DNA from: Desulfobacula sp. | GTDB taxonomy: Bacteria; Desulfobacterota; Desulfobacteria; Desulfobacterales; Desulfobacteraceae | Assembly: GCF_030145145.1 (NCBI RefSeq) | Contig: NZ_JAQYWD010000042.1 | Coordinates: 1-60,821 of the forward strand | DNA: 60,821 nt | Direction of reading: 5' to 3' | Part shown: piece by piece, positions 17,131-26,471 of the stretch | Layout of the letters: the number at the start of each line of letters is the position of its first letter | How positions within the stretch are numbered: position 1 is the stretch's first letter | Translations under genes and position numbers: made by a program | The notes under the pieces: generated by a model | The model's input: the letters and a program-made list of their open reading frames with translations, nothing else | Database searches by the model: none | Told to the model about the DNA's origin: nothing

Positions 17131-18537
17131 TCAGGAGGCGCTGAATCCGGACAGATGGTGCTTTTTTAGCAGGCTGTATAGCCGGGACTGGGAGACCCCG
17201 GAAATCCGGCTTGCTGCCTCCCGGTTTCCCTTAGCCCTGCGCAGCAGTATTTTTAGATACGTTTTTTCAATTTGATTTCGATACGCCTGCAAAGTGGGCA
17301 GGTCATCTCCGGCATCCAGGCTTTCAACCGTCTGCGGCCTGGGGTTTGTTCCCGAAACCGGATCAAACGCCAGCCGGGCTGCCCGGTATTCCGGCGGAAG
17401 GTGTTTGGGAAATAAGGTGGGGTCCTGTCCTGCCGAAGCCAGTACATATTCTAGAACATTCATCAGTTCGCGCACATTTCCAGGCCAATGGTGGGCTGCC
17501 AGGGTTTGAAAAAATTCTGGAGAGATTGCCTTTGTTTCAATGCCGTAGCGCTGTGCCAGCACATGTGTCTTTTTAATGGTGATGTCTTCAATATCCTGCT
17601 GCCCCCGTTCCCGTAAGGGAGGAAGCTGGATTTCCATGGCCCGGATCCGGTATAAAAGATCTTCCCGGAATGTGTTTTTTTTGACCATTTCATCCAGATT
17701 CAGGTTGGTTGCTGCAACCAACCTGAAGTCCACCCTTTTTTCCGATTTGCCGCCGATGCGTCGCACATAGCGTTCCTGGAGCGTACGTAAAAAAGTTTTC
17801 TGGATATTCAATGGCAGATCCCCCACTTCATCCAGCAAGAGTGTCCCGCCATCCGCCTGGGCAATCAAGCCATCCTGTCGATTATTCGCACCTGTAAATG
17901 CGCCTTTTTCATGACCGAACAGGGTGCTCTCCACCAATGTTTCGGGCAGTGCCCCGCAATCCACGGCAATAAAAGGCTTTGTGTTTCTTTTACTGTTTTC
18001 ATGGATAGCCCTGGCAAATAACTCCTTGCCAGTACCGGTTTCACCAGTAATCAAAATACTTGCATCGGTCACTGCGGCCCTGGCAACATTTTCCAGGCAT
18101 TTGCGAAGGGCATCTGATTCCCCCACAATATTTGATCGAATCAAAGGAACCGGAGGGCTCGAGGTCTGTTTTTCCCTGCGGTATTGCAGGGCCCGGGTAA
18201 TGGGAAGAGACACCTCGTCCAGAAGAAAGGGTTTTTGCACATAATCCCATGCCCCGTATTTAAACGCCATTTCAGCTCCCCTGATATCTCCTGTACCCGT
18301 AATAATGATAACTTCAGGTCCGGACGGTGCCTTCATCAGGTCCGGCATGATTTCCAGACCATTGCCGTCGGGAAGCTCCAGGTCCAGAAGGATAAGGTCA
18401 AAACACGATTCAGTGTTGAGATCAAGACCTTTTTTCAGGGTATTGGCAACATAGGGCTCATGCCCCATCTGTTTTAGCAGCTGGCTGAAGAACAAACAGA
18501 TTTTTGGATCGTCATCAATTATTAATACCTTGATCAT
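17131..18537 (-). CDS. Sigma-54-dependent response regulator (NtrC family)
   Basis: This 468-residue activator has an N-terminal receiver domain (acidic pocket D8-D10, phospho-Asp D52 in LLDLELPDGNG), an AAA+ domain with Walker A GETGTGKE, the sigma-54-contacting GAFTGA motif and Walker B GGTLLLDEVGDLP, and a C-terminal Fis-type helix-turn-helix (GNREAASRISGVSQSRLYSL). Such proteins bind upstream dyads and drive open-complex formation at -24/-12 promoters. Its gene lies 8 bases downstream of the hybrid kinase gene on the same strand and directly upstream of the chemosensory operon, whose promoter and dyad sites it probably recognises. Confidence 0.95.
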   Translation of the reverse strand: MIKVLIIDDDPKICLFFSQLLKQMGHEPYVANTLKKGLDLNTESCFDLILLDLELPDGNGLEIMPDLMKAPSGPEVIIITGTGDIRGAEMAFKYGAWDYVQKPFLLDEVSLPITRALQYRREKQTSSPPVPLIRSNIVGESDALRKCLENVARAAVTDASILITGETGTGKELFARAIHENSKRNTKPFIAVDCGALPETLVESTLFGHEKGAFTGANNRQDGLIAQADGGTLLLDEVGDLPLNIQKTFLRTLQERYVRRIGGKSEKRVDFRLVAATNLNLDEMVKKNTFREDLLYRIRAMEIQLPPLRERGQQDIEDITIKKTHVLAQRYGIETKAISPEFFQTLAAHHWPGNVRELMNVLEYVLASAGQDPTLFPKHLPPEYRAARLAFDPVSGTNPRPQTVESLDAGDDLPTLQAYRNQIEKTYLKILLRRAKGNREAASRISGVSQSRLYSLLKKHHLSGFSAS

Positions 18538-18545
18538 ACCACTCC

Positions 18546-21308
18546 CTATTTTTTAGTTTTTTTGCCCAGGGCCTTGGTGACGACCTGGGCGAGCTCGCCG
18601 GCGATCATGGGTTTCATGATCATTTCAAAAATTCCATGATCTTTCATCCGTTGTGCCGTTAACCCCTCGCTGAAACCCGTACACAGGATGATGGGGATAT
18701 CCGGCCTTAATGCCATTATCTGTTTTGATAATTCAAGACCGTTCATTTGGGGCATGGCCATGTCGGTTAACACAAGATCATAACCCTTGGGGTTTTGTTT
18801 GAATTTTTTAAGTGCAGCCAGGCTATCGCTCATGCTGACCACCTCATATCCGAGTTTTGACAGCACCTGCTGCATCCAGTCAACAATGGGTTTTTCATCA
18901 TCCACCAGAAGTATTCTGCCATAGTGGGTCATCAAAGTAAAATCAACAGGCACTTCACCTGTTAAGGGGGCTCCCGAATGTTCCGGCAGCAACACCTGAA
19001 ATGTGGTTCCCTTACCCAATTTGCTGTGAACTAAAATCGCCCCCCCCATATCTTTAATGATCCCGTAAGCCATGGACAGGCCCATTCCAGTGCCTTCAAC
19101 CCGTCCTTTGGTGGTGAAAAAGGGTTCAAAAATTTTTGAAATCACCTGTTCCGGGATACCGCACCCCGTGTCGGCAACCGTTAATTGAAGATAAGGGCCC
19201 GGTTTTAATTCTTTTGCCTGGCAGATCTCAGCGGAAAGGGTCTTCATTGCGGTGAGTCGGACATCAAGAATTCCCCCGTTTTGTTTCATTGCATAAGCTG
19301 CATTGGTAAAAAGGTTCATGAGAACCTGGTGAATCTGGGTGGCATCGGCCATCAAAAGGCTGTCCGTTGTTTCAAAATGATGTTTGATTACTATGTTGGT
19401 TGATACCGAAGCCCTTAAAAACTTCAGACATTCTTTGATCAATGGCGTGATTTTTATTGATTGTTTCTGGACGTCTGCCCTTCGGCTGAATGTCAATATA
19501 TGCCTGACCAGATCCCTGGCCCTGATCCCTGCGGCCAGGACTTGATCCAGGTTCTCTTTTGTCTCCTCATCTACTTTGTTTCCCAGTTTTGCCAATTCTG
19601 TAAACCCCAGGACAGAGGATAGAATATTATTAAAATCATGGGCAATTCCACCGGCCAGGGTTCCCAGGGCCTCCATTTTCTGGGCCTGTTGAAGCCTGTT
19701 CTCCATCTCTTTGCGTTGGGTGATCTCCCGGGTGATCCCCAATACCCTGTCGGGTTTTCCATCTTTGTCCCGTAAGAAACGGGCTGTCACCTCTGTCCAT
19801 ATGGTTGATCCATCTTTTCTGACCTGATCCAGCTCCAGCACCCGGTGTCGGTTGGGATCCTCCCCGTCCCTCCTGTCTTTTTTCAGTTCTTCGGATATGG
19901 TTGCAGATATTTTTTTCAAAGCAGCCGGGGTCATAAATTGTCCCATATCCAGTCCAAGGAGTTCCTTGGGGGTATATCCCAAAATTCGTTCCATGGAGGG
20001 GCTGACATAGGACAAGGAAAAATTGGAAAGCTGCAATATCCAGAGGCTATCCGCTGCATTTTCCGCCAGCAGCCGATACCGTTCTTCACTTTCACGCAAG
20101 TCATCTTCAGCCTGTTTTTTTTGAATGATGTTCCACATTCCGTCCATCATCAATTGCACCTGGCGGAGATCAGATTCATTATAGGCCTCATCTTTATTCC
20201 CGACTCCGGCCAGTGCCACAATCTTTCCATTGTCGAATATGGGGATATTCATCACCCGGGAAATCTTGATGTGCCCGGGGGGATATCCCTTTTTATTCGG
20301 TGAGGTATCATAATCATTGGTAATAACAGGCTTTTTGAGTCTTATGACGTCGGCCCACAGCCCTGTTTCCTCTACGGGGCACACCAATGGCTTATCCGTG
20401 ATGCCACATTGTTCCATGGCTTGTTTTGACCAGGTATGAAGGGTCAGCTGGGTTTCATCCGCATTTAAAAATGCCAGGTATCCAATACAGCTCTGGCTCA
20501 GTTTTATGGCTTCCTCCACTGCGAACTCCGTCAGTTCTTTTTGTGATGCATCGGTCATTCGACTCAATTCCAATAATTTTTCAAGACGCACCTCATTGAG
20601 ATATCTGGCTGTTTCCGCCCGGCTCTTTTTCTTTTCGATTTTAACGGCCTGCCAGGTGATATAAAATGACAGGAGAATCACAATGAACAGCACGCCCGTA
20701 AACAGTTTGACAAACCCTTGGAGGGTCACTGCTGTCTCCTGGCGGATATCTTCGATATAGAGGCCGGTTCCAATGACCCAGTCCCAGGGAAGAAATCCCT
20801 TTACAAAAGAAATTTTAGGAACAATTTTTTTGGGATCATCTTTCCATTGCCATACATAGTCCACATACCCTTCACCGCTCATTTTGACCGTGTTGACAAA
20901 GGTCTCAAAAATATGCTTTCCCCTGGCATCAGTGAATTCTGTCTGATCTTTGCCTTCAAAATCGGGCCGGTAAGGATGCATGACCGCCTGGTTCTGCATA
21001 TCCACTATCCAGAAATAATCCTTGCCTTCGGGGCCATAGCGCAAATTTCGAAGCGTTTTTATGGCGTTTTGTTGTGCCGCTTCAAGACTTAATTCTCCTG
21101 TCTTTACCCGTTGATCATATTCTGACACCAGGCTCCAGGTGATATTGGTCAGTTCACGGATCATTTCTTTTTTCTGATCCATCATGTGTGTTTTTTTCAT
21201 GGGGATAAATATCAGAAAAATAGTCAGAACAAACAGACCATAGGTTGCATACATGGGAATAATAATTCTTAAAGATGCTGACACTGCTTTTTTTTTAGTG
21301 GCGATCAT
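18546..21308 (-). CDS. Hybrid sensor histidine kinase with Cache, GAF, PAS and receiver domains
   Basis: The 920-residue protein starts with a membrane span (about 12-32), then a single-Cache periplasmic domain ([19 protein letters not shown] and GTGLYIEDI are typical), a second span (about 195-215), a GAF domain, a PAS domain ([17 protein letters not shown]), a His-phosphotransfer helix pair with [17 protein letters not shown], an ATPase domain ([21 protein letters not shown]) and a C-terminal receiver ([17 protein letters not shown]). The ATG at 21308 is preceded by a clear AGGAGG. It should phosphorylate the NtrC-type regulator next to it. Single-Cache domains often sense small carboxylates; the ligand here is not known. 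Confidence 0.95.
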   Translation of the reverse strand: MIATKKKAVSASLRIIIPMYATYGLFVLTIFLIFIPMKKTHMMDQKKEMIRELTNITWSLVSEYDQRVKTGELSLEAAQQNAIKTLRNLRYGPEGKDYFWIVDMQNQAVMHPYRPDFEGKDQTEFTDARGKHIFETFVNTVKMSGEGYVDYVWQWKDDPKKIVPKISFVKGFLPWDWVIGTGLYIEDIRQETAVTLQGFVKLFTGVLFIVILLSFYITWQAVKIEKKKSRAETARYLNEVRLEKLLELSRMTDASQKELTEFAVEEAIKLSQSCIGYLAFLNADETQLTLHTWSKQAMEQCGITDKPLVCPVEETGLWADVIRLKKPVITNDYDTSPNKKGYPPGHIKISRVMNIPIFDNGKIVALAGVGNKDEAYNESDLRQVQLMMDGMWNIIQKKQAEDDLRESEERYRLLAENAADSLWILQLSNFSLSYVSPSMERILGYTPKELLGLDMGQFMTPAALKKISATISEELKKDRRDGEDPNRHRVLELDQVRKDGSTIWTEVTARFLRDKDGKPDRVLGITREITQRKEMENRLQQAQKMEALGTLAGGIAHDFNNILSSVLGFTELAKLGNKVDEETKENLDQVLAAGIRARDLVRHILTFSRRADVQKQSIKITPLIKECLKFLRASVSTNIVIKHHFETTDSLLMADATQIHQVLMNLFTNAAYAMKQNGGILDVRLTAMKTLSAEICQAKELKPGPYLQLTVADTGCGIPEQVISKIFEPFFTTKGRVEGTGMGLSMAYGIIKDMGGAILVHSKLGKGTTFQVLLPEHSGAPLTGEVPVDFTLMTHYGRILLVDDEKPIVDWMQQVLSKLGYEVVSMSDSLAALKKFKQNPKGYDLVLTDMAMPQMNGLELSKQIMALRPDIPIILCTGFSEGLTAQRMKDHGIFEMIMKPMIAGELAQVVTKALGKKTKK

Positions 21309-21398
21309 ACCTCCTATTCCCTTTTTGGTGGTTCTTATAAAATATGATGGTGAATGGTCGTGGTTCGGCTTTTTTAAACCATCCCCGGCCGCCTTTTT

Positions 21399-21410
21399 GG
21401 GGGGGGGGGG
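21399..21410 (+). repeat. Homopolymer tract of 12 G
   Basis: Twelve consecutive G residues, preceded by CCTTTTT and followed by AGGGGCGG, lie about 90 bases upstream of the hybrid kinase gene (minus strand) and 110 bases upstream of the thiQ promoter. Tracts of this length are prone to slippage during replication and in sequencing, so the exact count should be treated with care. Confidence 0.85.
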
Positions 21411-21517
21411 AGGGGCGGTTGGATCGCCATCAAAGGATGACTATCATGCAACGATACGTATCAGGATGTCAATAAAATATTTTTTCACGGATTGAAGGTG
21501 CCAGGGACATCTATTGC

Positions 21518-21546
21518 TTGACTATGCCGGGGAATCATTCTATTCC
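21518..21546 (+). promoter_or_regulatory. Promoter of thiQ, homologous to the thiBP promoter
   Basis: TTGACT (21518-21523) and TATTCC (21541-21546) are 17 bases apart. The 61 bases from 21510 align with those from 8341 (about 48 identical by hand, one gap), including both hexamers, and the similarity stops where the riboswitch begins upstream of thiB. thiQ therefore appears to have the thi promoter without the TPP aptamer. Confidence 0.65.
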
Positions 21547-21583
21547 GGAGACCAGGGAAAAAATTGTACACAAAGGGAGTTTA

Positions 21584-22300
21584 ATGGAAAACGAACTTGT
21601 CCTTGAGCAGGTCAGTAAAAAATTTGATGATGGCAGTCTTATCCTGGAAAATATTCATCTAAGACTGCCCCGGGGCACAAAGCTGTCGATCCTGGGTCCT
21701 TCCGGCTCCGGGAAGACCACCTTGCTGAGACTCATTGCCGGACTTGAAACACCGGATTCCGGTACCATTGTGTTTAACGGTGTGTCCCTGGCAGCCTGCC
21801 CGCCCTATAAACGGAATTTTGGCATGATGTTCCAGGACTTTGCCCTGTTTCCCCATCTGAATGTAGTGGATAACATTGCCTATGGCCTGAAAATGAAAGG
21901 TATGGGAAAAGCGCAGATCGCGGCCCGGGTAAAAGAGATGCTGCTCATGACCGGCCTTACGGGGTTTGAACACCGCCATATGGATGACCTTTCCGGTGGG
22001 GAACGCCAGCGGGTTGCCCTGGCACGGACCCTGGCTCCCCAGCCCCGACTGTTGATGCTGGATGAGCCCTTAAGTTCCCTTGACAGGGTGTTGAGAAAGC
22101 GCCTGCTGTTAGAGCTGACAAGCATCATGTCCACCCTCAACATCACCACGATATTTGTGACCCATGATCATGAAGAAGCCTTTACTGCAGGCAACCGGGT
22201 GATGATCATGAATCAGGGCAGAATAGAGCAGACCGGTACGCCAATGGAACTTGTCCACACCCCGAAAAATCAATGGGTTAAAGCGTTTTTAGGGGTATAG
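21584..22300 (+). CDS. thiQ: Thiamine ABC transporter ATP-binding protein
   Basis: This 238-residue ATPase shows Walker A GPSGSGKTTL near residue 37, Q-loop FGMMFQDFALFPHL, signature LSGGERQRVALART near 134, Walker B LLMLDEPLSSLD and H-loop TIFVTHDHEEAF. It belongs to the CUT1/ThiQ-FbpC class. ThiQ is the best call because thiB and thiP in this window lack an ATPase and share its promoter sequence; a general iron or spermidine ATPase is the alternative. I chose ATG 21584, which has AAGGGAG six bases upstream; a longer reading from 21518 would run through the promoter. No gene follows on this strand. Confidence 0.85.
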   Translation: MENELVLEQVSKKFDDGSLILENIHLRLPRGTKLSILGPSGSGKTTLLRLIAGLETPDSGTIVFNGVSLAACPPYKRNFGMMFQDFALFPHLNVVDNIAYGLKMKGMGKAQIAARVKEMLLMTGLTGFEHRHMDDLSGGERQRVALARTLAPQPRLLMLDEPLSSLDRVLRKRLLLELTSIMSTLNITTIFVTHDHEEAFTAGNRVMIMNQGRIEQTGTPMELVHTPKNQWVKAFLGV

Positions 22301-22334
22301 CCCCTGGGAATAGACGGTGAGTTGACCAAATCCT

Positions 22335-23831
22335 TTATATCAGATCGGCTATATTCACGTTTCTATCAGGATCAAAGCGAAGCCTCACGCTGCGGCCAAC
22401 CCAATTTTCAGAGGTGAGTGCCTTGAAGATATCCGGATGGTTGGGGGTGTGGGCAATAAATCGGAAATGATCCCGGGTTCGCCCATACACCACGGCATAG
22501 GAAGGGGTTTGATCGGTTGCATAAATGACCGTATACGTCTCAATGGTACCGGTTCCGGTGACCTGGTCTTTTATGTTAACGGGGGGGTTGCCGGCCAGAT
22601 TTTCTTTTTGATCGGTTAGATCATGGGCGGTTAGATCACCCGGAGACGGCGTTGACCCATATATGCCGGCAGCATGTTTGTGCATGAACCAGCCCAGGGC
22701 CGTGACAAGGCCGTTGGCGCGTTCTCCCGTGGAAATTTTTTCAGCAAGGGTGGCCACTGCATGGAGGTTATAATTATTGCCCGGGCCGCCAAAAAACCCC
22801 AGGCCGCCTGTCAGGGTGAGGGGTCTTGGGTCATTATCAGCCAGGCCGATCATTTTTTTTGCAATGGAAACCGCACAGGGAAAGCAGGAATACAGATCAA
22901 AACACGCCAGGTGTTCCAAGGCGGTGCCGGACCGCACCAGGGCTTTCTCAACGGCTGCTTTGAGGGGGGGGCTATTCGTAAAGTCAGATTTTTCTATCAT
23001 AAACCGCTGGCGGTCCTGGGCATACCCACCACCAAGAAAATAAACGGTCTGCCGGTTTTTTTGGGAATATTTTTTGGCCGTTTCCGCTGACATTAAAATG
23101 ACGGCAGCCCCCTGATCAACCGTAACAAAGGAATTCATGTATTTGGTATAGGGAAAGGAAACCGGCCGGTTCAAGGGACCGGGGGTGATGATGTCTTCGG
23201 GGGTTTTTACGGTCCGTGTCCAGGCATGGGGATGATCTGCTGCGGTTTTGCTGAACCCGGACCACATTTGACCCACCTGCATGAGATAGGGTTTCAGATC
23301 CAGACCCGAGGCCGCCCATAAAGCGGTTTCGAACAAGGGAAATCCCTGGAGGGGGTGTTCAATCCCATGGCGCCGCTCCAGGGGGGTGGACCCGATCAGG
23401 TCATCACCGGGATAATCTTCGGGAATGCCCCTGAAAAGGGCGCTATCCACTCTTTTAGACCCCCCGTCTCGCTGGACATAGGCTTCAGCCCCCACAATGA
23501 GAACCGAATCCAGCTCCTGCCGGGCAATCATCCCGGCAGCGCGATTGATTAGGGTCTGGGGGGAGTTGCCGCCAATCCCGGAAACATGGGCGAACTTTGG
23601 GGTGGCCCCTAACCGCCGGGCCAGGTCCTGGGCCGGTGCAGCATAGTGGCGGCTCACGGTTCTGACCACCATGATCCCGTCCAGGTGGGTCAGAACCGTT
23701 TTCGACCCCATCATTTGTGCGGCTTGTCTGGACGCCTGGGCCATCAACCCCATGGGGTCCTTGGCGATTCCGTCTATGTGCTTGGGTTGCGTGACCTGCC
23801 CCCATCCTGCAACAACAATGTTTTGTTTCAT
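22335..23831 (-). CDS. Thiolase-superfamily protein (SCP2-like), probably not a classical thiolase
   Basis: A 498-residue protein starting MKQNIVVAGWGQVTQPKH belongs to the SCP2/thiolase-like group often labelled acetyl-CoA acetyltransferase. The nucleophile Cys of true thiolases is not evident: the equivalent stretch reads SGIGGNSPQTLINRAAG, and the GHP-G and C-terminal CxG motifs are missing too. It ends with an OB-fold-like extension of about 100 residues. I chose the ATG at 23831, which has AAGGA upstream; an in-frame ATG at 23870 lacks a ribosome site. It lies just downstream of the NRDE gene on the same strand. Substrate unknown; a CoA-ester role is inferred from the family. Confidence 0.78.
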   Translation of the reverse strand: MKQNIVVAGWGQVTQPKHIDGIAKDPMGLMAQASRQAAQMMGSKTVLTHLDGIMVVRTVSRHYAAPAQDLARRLGATPKFAHVSGIGGNSPQTLINRAAGMIARQELDSVLIVGAEAYVQRDGGSKRVDSALFRGIPEDYPGDDLIGSTPLERRHGIEHPLQGFPLFETALWAASGLDLKPYLMQVGQMWSGFSKTAADHPHAWTRTVKTPEDIITPGPLNRPVSFPYTKYMNSFVTVDQGAAVILMSAETAKKYSQKNRQTVYFLGGGYAQDRQRFMIEKSDFTNSPPLKAAVEKALVRSGTALEHLACFDLYSCFPCAVSIAKKMIGLADNDPRPLTLTGGLGFFGGPGNNYNLHAVATLAEKISTGERANGLVTALGWFMHKHAAGIYGSTPSPGDLTAHDLTDQKENLAGNPPVNIKDQVTGTGTIETYTVIYATDQTPSYAVVYGRTRDHFRFIAHTPNHPDIFKALTSENWVGRSVRLRFDPDRNVNIADLI

Positions 23832-23873
23832 AAGTGATCTTATCCTTGCGTCAAACTGAAGTGATGCCATGAT

Positions 23874-24635
23874 TCAGGCGGGGAGAAAAAAATGGCAATC
23901 GGTAAAGATCCCCTTGTTTTCAGGGGAATAGGTTCGTTCTACCATCGTCAGGGAACCGCCCTGGTCCATGAGCATGACCGTGGAGGACCGTGTGCCGTAG
24001 GTATCACTCTGGATGAATATCGGGGACAGGATCCTTTCCCATTCACGGGTCACCCCGGTCTGGGGAAGCTGATGGTCATGGGGAACGGATTGATCTGCCA
24101 GGATCTCGAACAGGCCCTCTAAGGTGACAGTATCCCGGACCAGGGCCTGCAGTGCGGTTTTACCCGAGGTCACCTTGGGCCAGGGGGAGTCCAGAAACCG
24201 GTTGGAAAGCCCGTGGATGCCGGGGGATATGGGTTGGATCTGGTTTTTCAGATTGGAGTACCAGAAAAGGGTGCTTTTGTTGCCAAACAACAGATTAAAT
24301 CCATTATATGCCCCAGCCTTCTGGGTAAATTCATTAAAGTGGGGTTCCGGGGGGGTGCCGGATGCTAGAAAATCAACGATAATTTCACCCCGTGAAGGGG
24401 CATCCGGCCGGATTGAGTCCGGGTCCCGGTAATTGGTAAGGGCCGCAAAGGTGCCGTTTTGATGCACCCCGAACCATGTACCGCCCTGCTCCAGATCTTT
24501 TCCTGCCAGGATGTCCGGGGGGGTATGCCAGAAATCCATGGCCGCAGTGGGCCTCTGGTAAAACTCATCCCGGTTGGCAGCCAAAATAAGGGGATATGGT
24601 TTGGACACTTTATATCCAAACAGGATTAAGCACAT
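23874..24635 (-). CDS. NRDE (TANGO2-like) family protein
   Basis: The 253-residue product starts MCLILFGYK, with the Cys at position 2 conserved in this family, and carries the name-giving motif as AANRDEFYQRPTAAMDFW near residue 20, followed by GGTWFGVHQNGTFAALTNY and the C-terminal STVMLMD segment. NRDE/TANGO2 proteins have an Ntn-hydrolase-like fold; roles in lipid or haem handling have been proposed in eukaryotes, and the bacterial function is unclear. It is the first gene of a two-gene minus-strand unit with the SCP2-like protein and is divergent from the acetyl-CoA acetyltransferase gene. Confidence 0.93.
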   Translation of the reverse strand: MCLILFGYKVSKPYPLILAANRDEFYQRPTAAMDFWHTPPDILAGKDLEQGGTWFGVHQNGTFAALTNYRDPDSIRPDAPSRGEIIVDFLASGTPPEPHFNEFTQKAGAYNGFNLLFGNKSTLFWYSNLKNQIQPISPGIHGLSNRFLDSPWPKVTSGKTALQALVRDTVTLEGLFEILADQSVPHDHQLPQTGVTREWERILSPIFIQSDTYGTRSSTVMLMDQGGSLTMVERTYSPENKGIFTDCHFFLPA

Positions 24636-24738
24636 GTATAATTCCTTGTTTTTTATTGGTCTGTTTGATATTTATCTCATAATATAGTTAAAATGTAACT
24701 GTTAATGAAAAAAAAATCAATATTGATGGAGGCTTTAA

Positions 24739-26025
24739 ATGAAAAATGTTGTTATCGTCAGTGGGTCTAGAACGCCGGTAGGGTCTTTTGGTGGATCATT
24801 AAAAACGGTTCCCGTGGTTGAGCTGGGGACGTATGTCATGAAGGATGTTCTCAAAAGAGTTGGGTTAAAACCGGTTGTGGATGCATCCCAGGATGAATTT
24901 TCTCCGGATACATTAAAAGATCAGGGCATGATTGATCTTGAAAAAAAAGGATATGATTATGATGATGCATTAACCCCGGTATGGATTGATGAAGTGATCA
25001 TGGGCAATGTCCTCCAGGCCGGACAAGGCCAGAATACCGCCCGGCAGGCCATGATTGCATCGGGTATCCCCAGACAGACCACCGCGTTTACCGTCAATAA
25101 AATCTGCGGATCAGGCCTTAAAGCCATTGCCCTTGGTGCCCAGGCCATTATGGCGGGCCAGGCAGAGGTGATCCTTGCCGGCGGCCAGGAAAGCATGAGC
25201 AATGCGCCCATGGCATTGAACAAGGCCAGATGGGGTCATCGAATGGAACTCACCGGTGTGGGACAGGTCCATGACTTGATGGTATTTGACGGATTGTATG
25301 AGATTTTTTACGGATACCACATGGGACTGACGGCTGAAAACATTGTAGAAAAATACGGTATCACACGGGAAGAACAGGATCAACTCGCCTTAATGAGCCA
25401 CAACAGGGCGTTCGCTGCGGTACATGACGGGACATTTGCCCAGGAAATCGTACCCGTGGTGATCAAATCCCGCAGGGGCGATACCATTGTGGATAAAGAT
25501 GAACGGCCCATGGAAACCAGCATGGAAAAAATGGCCAAACTTCGCCCGGCATTTAAAAAAGACGGCAGTGTGACCGCTGGAAATGCATCCGGGATCAATG
25601 ATGCCGCCGCAGCAGTGCTGTTGATGACCGAAGAAAAGGCAGATGCGCTGGGGCTTGAAAAACTGGCAACCATTAAAGCGTTTTCATCCGGCGGACTGGA
25701 CCCGGCTTACATGGGATTAGGCCCTGTACCGGCCATTAGACGCGTGCTCAAACAAACGGGTATGAGCATGGATGATATTGATATGATTGAACTGAACGAA
25801 GCCTTTGCTTCCCAGGCCATTGGCTGCATGCGGGAACTCAATATTGATGTGGAAAAACCCAATGAACTGGGATCCGCCATTTCCATCGGTCATCCCATCG
25901 GCTGCACCGGGGCAAGACAAATGGTCACCGCCATTAACCAGATGAAAAGAAAATCCTATTCCACAGGCCTGATTTCCATGTGTATTGGCGGGGGGATGGG
26001 AATGGCAATGATTATCGAAAGATAA
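24739..26025 (+). CDS. Acetyl-CoA C-acetyltransferase (thiolase)
   Basis: Thiolase condenses two acetyl-CoA or cleaves 3-ketoacyl-CoA. All catalytic motifs are present: the nucleophile Cys in NKICGSGLKAI (about residue 122), NEAFASQ, GHPIGCTGARQ and the second Cys in SMCIGGGMGMAM near the end. The 428-residue length exceeds the usual 390 because about 38 residues rich in Asp and Glu (between RVGLKP and WIDEVIMGNVLQ) are inserted near residue 40. GGAGG lies 8 bases before the ATG. The MITE-like element at 26027 begins right after the stop codon, and the target duplication includes the TAA. Confidence 0.95.
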   Translation: MKNVVIVSGSRTPVGSFGGSLKTVPVVELGTYVMKDVLKRVGLKPVVDASQDEFSPDTLKDQGMIDLEKKGYDYDDALTPVWIDEVIMGNVLQAGQGQNTARQAMIASGIPRQTTAFTVNKICGSGLKAIALGAQAIMAGQAEVILAGGQESMSNAPMALNKARWGHRMELTGVGQVHDLMVFDGLYEIFYGYHMGLTAENIVEKYGITREEQDQLALMSHNRAFAAVHDGTFAQEIVPVVIKSRRGDTIVDKDERPMETSMEKMAKLRPAFKKDGSVTAGNASGINDAAAAVLLMTEEKADALGLEKLATIKAFSSGGLDPAYMGLGPVPAIRRVLKQTGMSMDDIDMIELNEAFASQAIGCMRELNIDVEKPNELGSAISIGHPIGCTGARQMVTAINQMKRKSYSTGLISMCIGGGMGMAMIIER

Positions 26026-26026
26026 G

Positions 26027-26185
26027 CAGCAATTTTTATTATGGCTATAACTAAACAGGGTCAGGCTTGTGTTATTGTGCTTTTGACCAAAGCCTGAACA
26101 ATTAAGGGCAGAAGCCGGCAAAAGTGTCAATAACGCAAGCCTGACCCATTGTCCAGGGACGAGCGTTTTATAATGAGAATTGCTG
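26027..26185. mobile_element. MITE-like miniature inverted-repeat element, copy 2
   Basis: The 159-bp element runs from CAGCAATTTTTATTAT to ATAATGAGAATTGCTG, which are imperfect inverted repeats of 16 bp. It contains the same internal 20-bp inverted arms as copy 1 (GGGTCAGGCTTGTGTTATTG and CAATAACGCAAGCCTGACCC). It is flanked by perfect 9-bp direct repeats AAAGATAAG at 26018-26026 and 26186-26194, the target-site duplication. The left repeat carries the thiolase stop codon, so insertion left the protein intact. The perfect duplication suggests this copy is younger than copy 1. It encodes no protein. Confidence 0.82.
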
Positions 26186-26294
26186 AAAGATAAGGTTTCC
26201 CCTTTACTTGGAAGCATTAAAATGGTAAAAAAATTTATAATTTTAACCGGGTATTAAACATTTGAAATGAGATGCATAAAGAGGTGTTATTATT

Positions 26295-26450
26295 ATGGAT
26301 ATTCCCAGGAAATTAGGCATATTAATTTATACGGCAGTGCCGGCCATCGTTGGCGGTGGAATTGTATACCATTTTTTCGGAAGTTTTCTTCAAGTCATTA
26401 TCTTTGAGATACTACTTGCCCTGGCAGCGTTTGGTGTGATCCGAAATTAA
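26295..26450 (+). CDS. Small membrane protein, 51 residues
   Basis: A short frame with a good ribosome site (GAGGTG, eight bases before ATG) encodes MDIPRKLGILIYTAVPAIVG... and ends ...FGVIRN. Almost the whole chain is hydrophobic, with two likely membrane segments (about 8-24 and 30-47) separated by YHFFGS. It is followed by a clear rho-independent terminator at 26472. I do not recognise the family; its size, start signal and terminator make it a probable real gene. Confidence 0.6.
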   Translation: MDIPRKLGILIYTAVPAIVGGGIVYHFFGSFLQVIIFEILLALAAFGVIRN

Positions 26451-26471
26451 GGCAGGATGTTTGGCGTATTT

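Noticed and set aside
21518-21583. N-terminal extension of thiQ starting at TTG
   Set aside because: This stretch holds the promoter hexamers shared with the thiB promoter; the ATG at 21584 has a good ribosome site.
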